DNA of 63,625 nucleotides from Chloroflexota bacterium (GCA_016213135.1 JACRBQ010000062.1:1-63625), one strand, 5' to 3'. Positions 24,501-31,742 are shown, counted from the first letter of the stretch. Numbers and translations are program-made. The notes: generated by a model not told the origin, from the sequence alone.

Positions 24501-26735
24501 GAACGTTTCCCAATCGTCAAAGATCAGGTTGGACGCTTCCGCCGAGATGCCGTTCGTCATCGCGCCGTTCACGAACTTCTGGCGCTGCTTGATCATCTCC
24601 TCGCCCTTTTTCTTGGCGACCACTTTGCGGAAGCTGTCAGCTTCGGCGGCGGTGTAACCGGCCAGGTTCATCACCGCGCGCATGATCTGTTCCTGATAGA
24701 CGGTGATGCCGTAGGTTTCGCTGAGGATGGGTTCGAGCTTCGGGTGGCGGTAGTCCGCCGCTTCCTCGTCGTGCATGCGGCGGATGTAGGAGGGGATGAA
24801 ATCGATAGGCCCCGGCCGGTAAAGGGCCACCATGGCGATGATGTGCGCCAGCCGGGTGGGTTTCATGTCCACCAAGAAGCGGCGCATGCCCGCGCCCTCC
24901 ACTTGAAACACCCCGGCCACATCCCCCCGGCCCAGCAGGTCGTAAATGGCTTTGTCGTCAGTGGGAATGTTGTTGATGTTGTAGTCCACACCGTGGCGCT
25001 GTTTGATGAACTCGCAGGCGCGGGCCATGATGGTGAGAGTGCGCAGTCCGAGGAAGTCCACTTTGAGCAGGCCCAGGTATTCGAGGATTTCCATCTCGAA
25101 CTGGGTGATGGCGCCGATGGAGGTCTCTTCGCCGTTGCTTTTGGTGGGCCGGTGCAGGGGCACGTATTCGGCAATGGGCCGGTCGGCGATGACCACGCCC
25201 GCGGCGTGGGTGCCGGCGTTGCGGGCCACGCCTTCGAGACCCATGGCTACGTCCACCATCTTTTTCACTTCGTCGTCTTCGTCATACCTGGCGCGGAATT
25301 CCGGCACATCCTGCAACGCCTGCTCGATGGTGATGGGCTTGCCGGGAATGTTGGGCAGGGTTTTGGTAACGGGGTCAACCTTCTGGTTGAGGTCGATGTT
25401 CATCACCCGGCCCACGTCGCGGATGGCGGCGCGCGCGCCGAGCGTGCCGAAGGTGATAATCTGCGCCACTTTGTCCGAGCCGTATTTGCGCGAGGTGTAT
25501 TCGATTAGCTCGTAGCGCCGGTCGTCCTGAAAATCGAGGTCGATGTCCGGCATGGAAACACGGCTGGGGTTGAGGAAGCGCTCGAAGATGAGGTCGTGGC
25601 TGAGCGGTTCGACGAGGGTGATTTCGAGGCAGTAGGCCACCATGGAACCGGCAGCGGAGCCACGGGCGTTGTACCAGATTCCATTGGCGGCGGCGAAGCG
25701 GCACAAATCCCACACGATGAGAAAGTAGGTGTCGAAGCCCATGGTGTGGATGACGCCGAGTTCGTATTCCAGCCGTTCGTGCACTTGCGGGTCGGCCGCG
25801 CGGCTGCCGTAGCGTTTGAGCAGGCCGGCTTCAGAGAGGTGGCGCAGATAGGTCTCGGTGGTGTAACCGGGCGGCACTTCAAAGTTGGGCAGGTGGTAGC
25901 CCTTGAAGCCCAGGTCCACGCTGCACCGTTCGGCAATGGCCAGGGTGTTGTCGATGGCCCCCGGCACGTGGCCGAACAGGGCGCGCATTTCATCCGCCGA
26001 GCGCAGGTGGTATGAGGGGTCGCTCATGCGCATGCGGGTTTTGTCGGCCACCAGCGTGCCGGTCTGAATGCACAGCAGCACGTCTTGCAGGGTGTGGTCT
26101 TCGCGTTTGACGTAGTGCACGTCGTTGGTGGCTACGTATTGCGCGTTGTAGCGCGGCCCCAGCTCCAGCAGGGTTTTGTTCAACTGCCGCAGCTCGGGGA
26201 TTTCGTGATCCTGCAATTCGAAATAAAAGTTGTCTCTGCCGAAGACCTCGTAATACCAGTCGAGCTGCTTGCGCGCTTCGTCGGGGCGGCCATCGGTCAG
26301 CAGGCGCGGCACTTCGGCGGCCATGCAGCCGGTGGTGCAAATGAGTCCCCCGGCGTGGGCGGCCAAATAGTCGTGGTCAATGCGCGGGTAGTAGTAAAAG
26401 CCGTCGAGCTGCGAGGCGGTGGCTATCTGCAGCAGGTTGTGATAGCCGGTGTCGTTCTCGGCCAGCAGCAGCAGGTGAGACGACCGGCGGTCTTTCTGCG
26501 CGTCGCGGTCGGTCATGCCGCGCGCGGCCATGTAGGCTTCCAGCCCGATGACGGGCTTGACGCCCTGGGCGATGCACTCCTTGTAGAACTCGATAACGCC
26601 GAACATGGCGCCGTGATCGGTGAGGGCCAGCGCCGGCATCTCCAGTTCCCGGGCGCGGGCGACAAGCTTTTTGACTTTGCCCAGGCCGTCGAGCAAGGAG
26701 TATTCGGAGTGTGTGTGCAGGTGAACGAACGACAT
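21534..26735 (-). CDS. dnaE: DNA polymerase III alpha subunit with an internal intein
   Basis: 1733 residues, of which 753-1176 are an intein, leaving a 1309-residue polymerase. The N-terminal PHP domain has HLHTHSEYSLLDG and LALTDHGAMFG. The polymerase active-site region has SMPDIDLDFQDDRR, where the catalytic Asp residues lie, and the later palm and fingers. The intein splits GFNK from SHAADYA. After the OB domain (VTVAGQITHIRPHISAKS) a Pro/Ala-rich linker joins an extra C-terminal domain of about 85 residues (RRIVVTLRPTGDRDVDK onward). A TATAAT on the minus strand at 26756-26761 is the likely -10. It is the replicative polymerase, so the intein must splice for growth. Confidence 0.95.
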   Translation of the reverse strand: MSFVHLHTHSEYSLLDGLGKVKKLVARARELEMPALALTDHGAMFGVIEFYKECIAQGVKPVIGLEAYMAARGMTDRDAQKDRRSSHLLLLAENDTGYHNLLQIATASQLDGFYYYPRIDHDYLAAHAGGLICTTGCMAAEVPRLLTDGRPDEARKQLDWYYEVFGRDNFYFELQDHEIPELRQLNKTLLELGPRYNAQYVATNDVHYVKREDHTLQDVLLCIQTGTLVADKTRMRMSDPSYHLRSADEMRALFGHVPGAIDNTLAIAERCSVDLGFKGYHLPNFEVPPGYTTETYLRHLSEAGLLKRYGSRAADPQVHERLEYELGVIHTMGFDTYFLIVWDLCRFAAANGIWYNARGSAAGSMVAYCLEITLVEPLSHDLIFERFLNPSRVSMPDIDLDFQDDRRYELIEYTSRKYGSDKVAQIITFGTLGARAAIRDVGRVMNIDLNQKVDPVTKTLPNIPGKPITIEQALQDVPEFRARYDEDDEVKKMVDVAMGLEGVARNAGTHAAGVVIADRPIAEYVPLHRPTKSNGEETSIGAITQFEMEILEYLGLLKVDFLGLRTLTIMARACEFIKQRHGVDYNINNIPTDDKAIYDLLGRGDVAGVFQVEGAGMRRFLVDMKPTRLAHIIAMVALYRPGPIDFIPSYIRRMHDEEAADYRHPKLEPILSETYGITVYQEQIMRAVMNLAGYTAAEADSFRKVVAKKKGEEMIKQRQKFVNGAMTNGISAEASNLIFDDWETFARYGFNKCLPAEAEVVDADTGRLVRVGDLARGAATIERTVTFHTDRLRLGVGVVTDALDNGVKRVYRLTTQLGRQIEATANHPFYTFDGWRMLGDLHPGDQLAVPRRIPVEGRRQWPDHEVIVLGHLLAEGNLCHPHGLYYYTTDEAQLRDYVTALERFDNTLATVSRRGTHEVYSRRADREREAGVVQWAERLGIRGKTALTKEIPAEAFELTNRQLALLVARMWEGDGHINERGRSLFYATSSERMARQLQHILLRPGIISRLRRVTFPYRGGRTGYQLFVTGNDNMRLFAEQIAANFVSDGRRAKLERIIAIEPVSSGTRDVVPLGVKQQIRDKKSARGLTWDELRAQTGVAQREFYPTASVTKSGFTRDTLDRLADFFCADDLRTYAQSDVYWDKIVSIESVGRKQTFDLTVADTHNFVANDFIVHNSHAADYAIICAQTAFLKAYYPVEYMTALLTAEKGDTDKVAMYVADTRHMGIEVKPPDVNYSGLDFTIQDQPGQKSAIRFGLGAVKNVGAAPATEIMRARAAGGPFKSLDDFCQRVDLRLVGKRALECLVKVGALESLGKRAQLLAGVDSIVAASTSTHRAAEAGQLDLFGGPGGGSTTLAVALPKAVADPPLKDMRTWEKELMGVYVSDHPLLERMDELQSLITHYSGELSEDLHGKPVTVAGQITHIRPHISAKSQKAMAFATLEDLQGSLDLVIFPSTWKEVGHWLEVDQIVLITGKVDAKGQNAKILVDAITRDFKVTVAAGHTPVPARQRPAPSAPASRPAPRVSAPPAPAYTAAPLAVDDDPFAGQAFDPEDEADSTPEDSASPGNGVGGGETSSPVAAPVPVTASAHVASGPGNGNGRHADESAVMIWEDRPALARSRFAPPGATPPTVVPFAKTPLPDKLSTLTNEPPRRIVVTLRPTGDRDVDKRRIQRVYESFVSHPGDDRFTLVVFEPDGRRFELDFMNDATRYSDELLRQLHKFVTPDVIEVHPLA
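23208..24479 (-). mobile_element. DnaE intein with LAGLIDADG endonuclease
   Basis: 424 residues, beginning with Cys (CLPAEAEVVD) and ending in the block F/G form THNFVANDFIVHN, followed by Ser of the host. Block B is TANHPFYTFDGW near intein residue 72. Two LAGLIDADG-type motifs, VIVLGHLLAEGNL (about 114-126) and LLVARMWEGDGHI (about 213-225), mark an inserted homing endonuclease; each retains an acidic residue. All splicing residues are intact, so both splicing and endonuclease activity are plausible. The site GFNK/SHA lies four residues downstream of the site I recall for cyanobacterial split DnaE inteins. Confidence 0.93.
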
Positions 26736-26755
26736 GGTGGGGAACTGTTGCCCTG

Positions 26756-26761
26756 ATTATA
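26756..26761 (-). promoter_or_regulatory. -10 element of dnaE
   Basis: TATAAT on the minus strand, 20 bases before the dnaE ATG. No clear -35 was identified. Confidence 0.45.
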
Positions 26762-26793
26762 CATCGTTGGCCGTGGGGCGCATCTTAAACGTA

Positions 26794-26815
26794 GAGACGC
26801 CCTCTCGAGCGTCTC
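26794..26815. repeat. Small inverted repeat GAGACGC/GCGTCTC
   Basis: GAGACGC and GCGTCTC face each other across eight bases (CCTCTCGA) between the SDR gene and dnaE. No U-run follows. It resembles the short intergenic palindromes seen elsewhere in the window but is not heptamer-tandem. Confidence 0.6.
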
Positions 26816-26842
26816 CGTGTTCATCGCGGGCGCGGACTCGCC

Positions 26843-27634
26843 TCACACCATCCCTTTGTACATTCCCCCATCCACCGTGAGCGTGACGCCGGTGACGTAC
26901 GAGGCCGCCGGGGAGCAGAGGAAGGTGGCCACGTTGGCGAACTCCTGCGGCGTGCCCATGCGCCCGAAGGGGCTGGCGGCGGATTGCTTTTTCACTTCCT
27001 CCTCCAGCGTGGCGCCGTTGCGTTTGGCGCGGTCGGTCAGCAGTTGCCGAACGCGCTCGGTGTCGGTGAAGGCCGGCAGGATGGCGTTGAAGCGGATGCC
27101 CTCGTTGCCCAGTTCCAGCGCCAGACTTTTGACGAGGCCCACCACGGCCAGCCGGATGGAGTTGGACAGCAGGAGGTTGGGCAGCGGCTGCTTGACCGAG
27201 TAAGAATTGAAATTAAGCACGGCGGCGCTGGACGACCGGCGCAAGTGCGGCAGCGCGGCGCGGATGAAGCGCACGTTGCTCATGAGCAGCAAGTCCACGC
27301 TCTGCAGCCAGGCCTCGTCGCTCAACTCGTCGAAGCGGCCGGGCGGCGGCCCGCCGGAATTGGTGATCACAATGTCCAGCCCGCCGAAGTGGCGCGCGGT
27401 TTCGCCGATGAGGCGTTCCACATCGGCGGCCACGGCCACATCGCCCGCGAGGGCGATGACCTGCGCCCCGGTTTCGGCGCGGATGGAGTCGGCAGCGGCG
27501 TTGAGGCGGGCGGCGTCACGGGAGTTGATGGCGACCCTGGCTCCCTCGCGCGCCAACTGGCGAGCGGTGGCCGCCGCGAGTCCTTTGCTGGCTCCGGCCA
27601 CGAATGCAATTTTGTCTTTCAATCCCAAGTCCAT
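26843..27634 (-). CDS. Short-chain dehydrogenase/reductase with an atypical active site
   Basis: 263 residues, classical SDR length. The Rossmann dinucleotide site is AFVAGASKGLAAATARQLA (TGxxxGxG-like), followed by NSRDAARL, which suggests NADP preference, and ITNSGGPPPGRF in place of NNAG. The catalytic YxxxK is not present: the expected position reads PNLLLSNSIRLAVVGLVKSL. Such an SN-for-YxxxK pattern is known in a subfamily annotated as 3-oxoacyl-ACP reductase-like, whose reactions are poorly known. AGGAG precedes the ATG by six bases. It follows the ArsA-associated genes on the same strand by 31 bases. Confidence 0.8.
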   Translation of the reverse strand: MDLGLKDKIAFVAGASKGLAAATARQLAREGARVAINSRDAARLNAAADSIRAETGAQVIALAGDVAVAADVERLIGETARHFGGLDIVITNSGGPPPGRFDELSDEAWLQSVDLLLMSNVRFIRAALPHLRRSSSAAVLNFNSYSVKQPLPNLLLSNSIRLAVVGLVKSLALELGNEGIRFNAILPAFTDTERVRQLLTDRAKRNGATLEEEVKKQSAASPFGRMGTPQEFANVATFLCSPAASYVTGVTLTVDGGMYKGMV

Positions 27635-27665
27635 GAGCTACTCCTGTTTGGTTGAGAAAACTGAG

Positions 27666-27923
27666 TCAAAACATCAGGTCGAGCGCGTCGCGCTCGCGCA
27701 GCATGCGGCGCCGCCAGTTGTTGATGAGCGGCACGATGAATGGCAGCAGGCGCAGGCTGTACTAGGGCGGCAGGATGGGCAGGCCCAGCAGATCGCCGAA
27801 GCTGATGAGCACAAACAGGTGCTCGAGGCTGCCGCGCTGGCGGGCGAACGCGCGCACCTGATCGTGCAAGGCCATGCCGTACAAAACCTCGGCCAGGGTG
27901 AGGCGGAGGCGCCGGAGGGCCAT
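27666..27923 (-). pseudogene. Third small hydrophobic ArsA-associated paralog, with an in-frame TAG
   Basis: Read through, the product is an 85-residue paralog of the genes at 30320-30586 and 30656-30955: VLYGMALHDQVRAFARQR, then SLEHLFVLISFGDLLG, LPILPP, and after a stop YSLRLLPFIVPLI and WRRRMLRERDALDLMF. The TAG at 27764-27762 stands where both intact paralogs have TAC (Tyr). The frame beyond is fully conserved to a normal TGA at 27668. Either this is a recent nonsense mutation, an assembly error, or a read-through site. The gene lies 50 bases after the arsA2-like gene, with a heptamer hairpin between. Confidence 0.8.
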
Positions 27924-27929
27924 GACCGT

Positions 27930-27982
27930 GCGGCGTAATGCGTGAGGCGTGAATTTCACAGATCGCGCTTCACGCCTCACAC
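27930..27982. repeat. Heptamer hairpin (GTGAGGC family) at the end of the second ArsA-like gene
   Basis: On the minus strand: GTGAGGC, GTGAAGC, GCGATCT, GTGAAAT, TCACGCC, TCACGCA, TTACGCC in seven-base steps; the first two units face the TCACGCC units. The stop codon of the upstream ArsA-like gene lies in the first unit. Confidence 0.8.
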
Positions 27983-28957
27983 GAACAACGCTTCGCCCAT
28001 GCGCCGCATCGAGTCCGCGCCGCGCACTTCCGTTTCGTACAGCGGCACCGTGGCCCGCACCATGCCGTCGAACTTTTGCCAGATGTCTTCCATATAGCGG
28101 TCTTGCATGGCCACGCGGTTGCGGACGAACTCCGGCGAGTCGGGGCGCACCTGCGCTTTGTCGATGAGCATGTTGACGATGACGCCGCCCACGGGGATAC
28201 CGAATTCGTGGAACCAGCCGATGAAGCGGGTGATGACGGCGATGGGCAGAGCCTCGGGCAGAGTGAGAAAAAAGAAGGCCGTCTGCGCCGGGTCGGTCAG
28301 CCGCACCCGCGCTTGCTCCATCCGGTGGCGGAAGGAGATCAAATAATCCATCAGCGGGTCGGCCTCTTTCTTTTTGGTGAACGACAGCAGTTCGCGCAGG
28401 CCCTTGGCCTCTTCGCGGCTCTTGAGCATTTTGTTGACCCACAGCGAATACACTTTGGACATACCCAGCAGCCGCCGGGCGTTGGCAGTGGGGGCGGTGT
28501 CGAACACGTAGGAGTCGTATTCGCCTTTGAGCATCAGTTCCACCATGTTCTCGAACATGGCGCTTTCCTCGAACGCGGGGTTCATAGTGGCCGATTCGAC
28601 AAACTCCTCGGCTTTGGTGGAAATGTCGGCGAACTTGAGGAACCACTGAATCTTTTCGCGGATTTCCACTTTGCTGCGCTCGATGGTGTCTTTGGTGTCG
28701 ATTTCGTAAGCCCACAGGTTGGGCATGCCGGCCACCGGGGTATGCTTGCCGAAAACATCCTGGCTCAGTAAGCCCGACAGGCTGTGCACCGGGTTGGTGG
28801 AGGCCAGCAGTGTGCGCTTACCCTGCGAAGCCAGCCATTGCCCGGTGACGCCGGCGGCCACGGTTTTGCCCACGCCGCCTTTGCCGCCGAAGAAAAGAAA
28901 CTTGAGGTCGGGGTGGGCGGTGAGGTAGCTTCGCATGGAGGTGTCTATCTGTCCCAT
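27977..28957 (-). CDS. ArsA/Get3-family ATPase, copy 2 (degenerate switch I)
   Basis: 326 residues from the ATG at 28957, which has AAAGGA six bases upstream. The deviant Walker A FFGGKGGVGKTVAAG is intact. In the switch I region the family TDPAHS is STNPVHS, so the catalytic Asp is Asn; the A-loop DTAPTGHTLR is VFDTAPTANARRLL. There is no CxxC zinc motif of Get3 and no fused second half of ArsA. ArsA and Get3 act as dimers that use ATP to move arsenite pump or tail-anchored membrane proteins. It is likely the weak or regulatory half of a heterodimer with the copy at 29277. Small hydrophobic proteins encoded on both sides are candidate partners. Confidence 0.88.
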   Translation of the reverse strand: MGQIDTSMRSYLTAHPDLKFLFFGGKGGVGKTVAAGVTGQWLASQGKRTLLASTNPVHSLSGLLSQDVFGKHTPVAGMPNLWAYEIDTKDTIERSKVEIREKIQWFLKFADISTKAEEFVESATMNPAFEESAMFENMVELMLKGEYDSYVFDTAPTANARRLLGMSKVYSLWVNKMLKSREEAKGLRELLSFTKKKEADPLMDYLISFRHRMEQARVRLTDPAQTAFFFLTLPEALPIAVITRFIGWFHEFGIPVGGVIVNMLIDKAQVRPDSPEFVRNRVAMQDRYMEDIWQKFDGMVRATVPLYETEVRGADSMRRMGEALFV

Positions 28958-28968
28958 GATGAGTCCTT

Positions 28969-29219
28969 TCAATATGCCGTCGCTATTTGCTCTTCGTTTT
29001 GAATCACCACGGTAGGGCTGGCTTCCGGTTCCGGCACCAGCAGGCCTTGCTCTTCCAGCAAGGCTACGTGTTCTTCCATCCCCCACCGGGCTCTGTAGAC
29101 ACAGTCTTCTATAGAATGGCCGACCCCCGTGAAGCCTTCGAGAGTGGGGGAGTAAAAAAACTAAAGAACGTTGGATCTGCCGTCGCCTCGATGATCAGAG
29201 AGTATTTGAGACCTAACAT
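28969..29219 (-). pseudogene. HicB-like gene with a one-base frameshift
   Basis: From the ATG at 29219 (GGAAG upstream) the product begins MLGLKYSLIIEATADPTFFS and then leaves frame in a run of seven T (29160-29154 on the plus strand as A7). With one more T the reading continues YSPTLEGFTGVGHSIEDC, RARWGMEEHVALLEEQGLLV and PEPEASPTVVIQ, ending with TGA at 28971: a complete HicB-like antitoxin/DUF1902 fold. No HicA partner is nearby. The homopolymer invites sequencing error, indel or -1 frameshifting; which cannot be told here. It sits 11 bases before the second ArsA-like gene. Confidence 0.75.
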
Positions 29220-29276
29220 GCTCTCACTTCCTTTCCTTCAAAACAAGTTCACTGAAACTCATGGCGACTCACACTG

Positions 29277-30248
29277 CTAGCCGTACATGATCCCAGCCAG
29301 TTTCTCGATCATCGCCAGCCCGGTTACGTCGCGCTCCAACTCGGGCACGTGCGCACGCACCTGCGCGCCCAGGTCGGTTTTGATCTGTGCCAGATACTTG
29401 TCTTGCATCTCGATCCGGTTGCGGAGGTAGGAGGGAATATCCTGTGAGAGCAGTTCGCGCGGGACGACACGGTTGACCACGTACCCGGCAATGGGCACGT
29501 CGAAGGCGGCGAACAGCTTGGCGGCCTTTTGCGTGTCGAGGATGATCATTTCTTCGGGCACCACCACGAAGAAGAAGGCCGTCTTGTCACGGTCGGTGAG
29601 GATGCGGCTGGAGGCATTGATGCGGTTTTTAATGTACGTCAGCTCGCTCAGAATCTGATCTTCCTCGGTCGTCTTCTCCTGCTTGAGGCGCGAGACCATC
29701 TCTTCATATTCGCGCATTTCCTCGCGCAGTTTGGTGATGCGGTTGATCCACTCGTCGTACACTTTGGCCATGCTCAGGTAATAGAGGGCGTGGCCCAGCG
29801 GCACGAGGTCGTAGATGTAGTAATCGTAATCGCCGGCCACCACAATATCCACCACGGCGTCGAAGATGGCGCTCTCTTCCATAGCCGGTTCGGCGCTGGC
29901 GGCCTGGATGTATTGCTCAATCTCTTCCGGCACCGCGTCGAACCCGTACATATCCAGAATCTTTTTGCGGATTTCGTTCTGATAGGCCTTGATGTGGCTG
30001 TCGGCGTCGATCTCCTGCGCCCACAGGTTGTCCGTGATTTTCACCGGCCCTTTGCCGAAGATGTCTTGTTGGAAGATGTCGGACAGGCTGGCTTGCGGGT
30101 CCACCGAGAACACCAGCACCTTTTTGCCTTGCGAGGCCAGCCAGTATGCCGTGGCTGCCGAAAACGTCGTCTTGCCCAGTCCGCCCTTGCCGCCGAACAT
30201 GATGTAGCGGCGGTCGGGGTTGTTGAGGAAGGTATCTTTGAGGGACAT
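29277..30248 (-). CDS. ArsA/Get3-family ATPase, copy 1 (retains catalytic Asp)
   Basis: 323 residues from the ATG at 30248, preceded by GGGAG. The P-loop is MFGGKGGLGKTTFSAATAYW. Switch I reads SVDPQASLSDIF: the Asp needed for hydrolysis is kept while His of TDPAHS is lost. The A-loop is YDLVPLGHALYYL against DTAPTGHTLRLL. A charged helical stretch near residues 180-215 (REEMREYEEMVSRLKQEK) may be a coiled coil. It complements the copy at 27977, which lost the Asp but kept HS and DTAPT, so a heterodimer with one active site is likely. No cysteine-pair for zinc. Direct neighbours are the small hydrophobic paralogs. Confidence 0.88.
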   Translation of the reverse strand: MSLKDTFLNNPDRRYIMFGGKGGLGKTTFSAATAYWLASQGKKVLVFSVDPQASLSDIFQQDIFGKGPVKITDNLWAQEIDADSHIKAYQNEIRKKILDMYGFDAVPEEIEQYIQAASAEPAMEESAIFDAVVDIVVAGDYDYYIYDLVPLGHALYYLSMAKVYDEWINRITKLREEMREYEEMVSRLKQEKTTEEDQILSELTYIKNRINASSRILTDRDKTAFFFVVVPEEMIILDTQKAAKLFAAFDVPIAGYVVNRVVPRELLSQDIPSYLRNRIEMQDKYLAQIKTDLGAQVRAHVPELERDVTGLAMIEKLAGIMYG

Positions 30249-30259
30249 GATCTCTCCCT

Positions 30260-30315
30260 GTTCGAGTCGGGCGTTTGAGTTTGCGCCGATCCACAAACTC
30301 TCAACCCCAACTCAA
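30260..30315. repeat. Heptamer-type inverted repeat (GTTTGAG family)
   Basis: Arms of 24 bases at 30260-30283 and 30292-30315 match in inverse orientation at about 18 positions, with units such as CAAACTC, TCAACCC, CAACTCA. It lies between the stop of the 88-residue gene and the ribosome binding site of the first ArsA-like gene. Confidence 0.65.
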
Positions 30316-30319
30316 ACCG

Positions 30320-30586
30320 CTAAAACATTGCATCCGACACGTCTTTTTCCCGCAGCATCCGCCTTTTCCACGTGGCAATCTGCGGCACCACATACGGCAG
30401 CAGGCGCAGGCTGTAGTAGGGCGGCAGGATGGGAATGCCCAGCAGGTCGCCCATGGTGATGAGAATAAACAGATGTTCCATGCTGGCGCGGGTGCGCACC
30501 GCGTAACGGCTCATATCGTGCGCCGCCATTCCGTAAATGATTTCTTTCAAGTTCTGAAAAATGCTCTTCCTGGGTCGATCTGACAT
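30320..30586 (-). CDS. Small hydrophobic ArsA-associated protein, 88 residues
   Basis: The product starts with an amphipathic region (IFQNLKEIIYGMAAHDMSR), then a hydrophobic stretch LFILITMGDLLGIPILP, the invariant PYYSLRLLPYVVPQIATW and a basic end WKRRMLREKDVSDAMF. Two paralogs lie nearby (30656-30955 and the TAG-interrupted 27666-27923). The single or paired hydrophobic segments near the C-terminus are compatible with membrane association, and ArsA/Get3 ATPases target C-terminally anchored proteins, which makes this a candidate client or receptor. That is inference from context. GGGAGG precedes the ATG. I do not recognise the family by name. Confidence 0.7.
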   Translation of the reverse strand: MSDRPRKSIFQNLKEIIYGMAAHDMSRYAVRTRASMEHLFILITMGDLLGIPILPPYYSLRLLPYVVPQIATWKRRMLREKDVSDAMF

Positions 30587-30655
30587 TGGGGGCCTCCCGG
30601 TGAATGCGATGCTCTTGTTTACCGAATTTCACGGTCGCCTGTCTACTGACTCAAC

Positions 30656-30955
30656 TCACAATCCGTGCAGATGATAGTCATGCTCGTCGGTGAATTCCTT
30701 TTCGCGCAGCACGCGCCGCTTCCACGTGGCGATCTGCGGCACCACGTACGGCAGCAGGCGCAGGCTGTAGTAGGGCGGCAGGATGGGCACGCCGATCATA
30801 TCCCCCACCGTGGCCAGCATGAACAGGCTTTCGACGCTGGCGCGCATCTCCACGGCGTGGTGCGACAGCTCGTAGCCGAACATGCCGAACAAAAACTCTC
30901 GCACGGTGGTCAGCCATTTCTGCACGGCGTCAATGGGGGCGGGGGCGGGTGACAC
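30656..30955 (-). CDS. Small hydrophobic ArsA-associated protein, 99 residues
   Basis: The start is placed at GTG 30955, ten bases after AAGGAG; a longer ORF begins upstream in the promoter region. The first part is Pro/Ala-rich (MSPAPAPIDAVQ), followed by WLTTVREFLFGMFGYELSHH, LFMLATVGDMIGVPILP and the same PYYSLRLLPYVVPQIATW block as its paralogs, ending KRRVLREKEFTDEHDY with His residues. First gene of the ArsA-associated cluster on the minus strand and divergent from the gene at 31042. Function unknown. Confidence 0.68.
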   Translation of the reverse strand: MSPAPAPIDAVQKWLTTVREFLFGMFGYELSHHAVEMRASVESLFMLATVGDMIGVPILPPYYSLRLLPYVVPQIATWKRRVLREKEFTDEHDYHLHGL

Positions 30956-31041
30956 GAATGGGTTACTCCTTGTGCGATTGCTTCGTTTAGCTTTATGATA
31001 GCGGCACAACAACTCGATTAGCAGCTGGCGCCCAATTCACC

Positions 31042-31698
31042 ATGAACAACACTGCTCAGACTATCCTATTTGTGCTCGTCGCCATCGTCATGGGCTGGTT
31101 TGCCGCCGGCGTGCTGTGGAACATCCGGCGCGGCAACGCGGCCCTCAAGTGGATGCAGGGCGGCCTGCCCCGGTTGGGCGAAAAAGCCGCCCTGCGCTGG
31201 CTCGGCTCGTCGGCGGTGGAGCTGACCCTGGCCAAAGCCAGGCCGCCGTTCCGCCGCGCCGAACTGGTGCTGGTGATGGAGCCGCGCGACGTGTCGTGGT
31301 TCTGGCTCCTGGCCCGGCTGCGCGGCAGACGCGATATGCTGATCATTCGCGGTCAACTGGTCACACCCCCTCAACTCGAATTCGACGTGGTGCGCCCCGG
31401 CAGTTGGAGCGCGCGGGAAACCGTGGGCCGCAACGAAACCCGGCAGTGGGAAACCGAATCGCTGGCCGACGATGCCACGCTGCGCGCCCCCAGAGCCACC
31501 CGCGCCCTCTCGCGTGAACTTGCGCCCGCCGCCCTGCAGGCCGCACGGGCTGTCAGCCCGGTGGTGTGGCGGCTTTCGGCCCGCAGAGAGTCGCCGCAGT
31601 TCGAACTGCATGTGCCGCTGCCCGACCCGCGCCGCGGCGATGCCGCAAACTACTTCGACTCAATTCGCCGCGTAGCCGAGCAGGTGGGGAAGCGATAG
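31042..31698 (+). CDS. Single-pass membrane protein of unknown function
   Basis: 218 residues. One N-terminal membrane segment (residues 8-27) is followed by a mostly soluble domain with MQGGLPRLGEKAALRWLGSS and ELVLVMEPRDVSWFWLLARL, and a second hydrophobic patch; the C-terminal part (FELHVPLPDPRRG, NYFDSIRRVAEQV) looks like a compact alpha/beta unit. I do not recognise a family. It is divergent from the ArsA-associated cluster and convergent with cstA. No ribosome binding site stands out before the ATG. Confidence 0.6.
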   Translation: MNNTAQTILFVLVAIVMGWFAAGVLWNIRRGNAALKWMQGGLPRLGEKAALRWLGSSAVELTLAKARPPFRRAELVLVMEPRDVSWFWLLARLRGRRDMLIIRGQLVTPPQLEFDVVRPGSWSARETVGRNETRQWETESLADDATLRAPRATRALSRELAPAALQAARAVSPVVWRLSARRESPQFELHVPLPDPRRGDAANYFDSIRRVAEQVGKR

Positions 31699-31701
31699 GC
31701 C

Positions 31702-31734
31702 TGACAGGTCCGCTTCGCGAGACCTGTCAGGTCT
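31702..31734. terminator. Perfect 11-bp hairpin between convergent genes
   Basis: CCTGACAGGTC and GACCTGTCAGG face each other across ten bases in the 44-base gap between the stop of the membrane protein gene and the cstA stop. No U-run follows on either strand, so its role as a bidirectional terminator is likely but not certain. Confidence 0.5.
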
Positions 31735-31742
31735 GAGTCGCG

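Noticed and set aside
22350-25508. A 1052-residue plus-strand reading frame opposite dnaE
   Set aside because: It is an antisense shadow caused by GC-rich codon bias in dnaE; composition is unlike real proteins and no domain is recognisable.
27762-28715. A 317-residue minus-strand frame joining antisense sequence to the third small paralog
   Set aside because: Only the last 53 codons, from the ATG at 27923, are real; the rest is out of frame with the ArsA-like gene that occupies the same DNA.
28958-29086. N-terminal extension of the second ArsA-like ATPase
   Set aside because: The extension is the wrong frame of the HicB-like gene, and the ATG at 28957 has a proper ribosome binding site.
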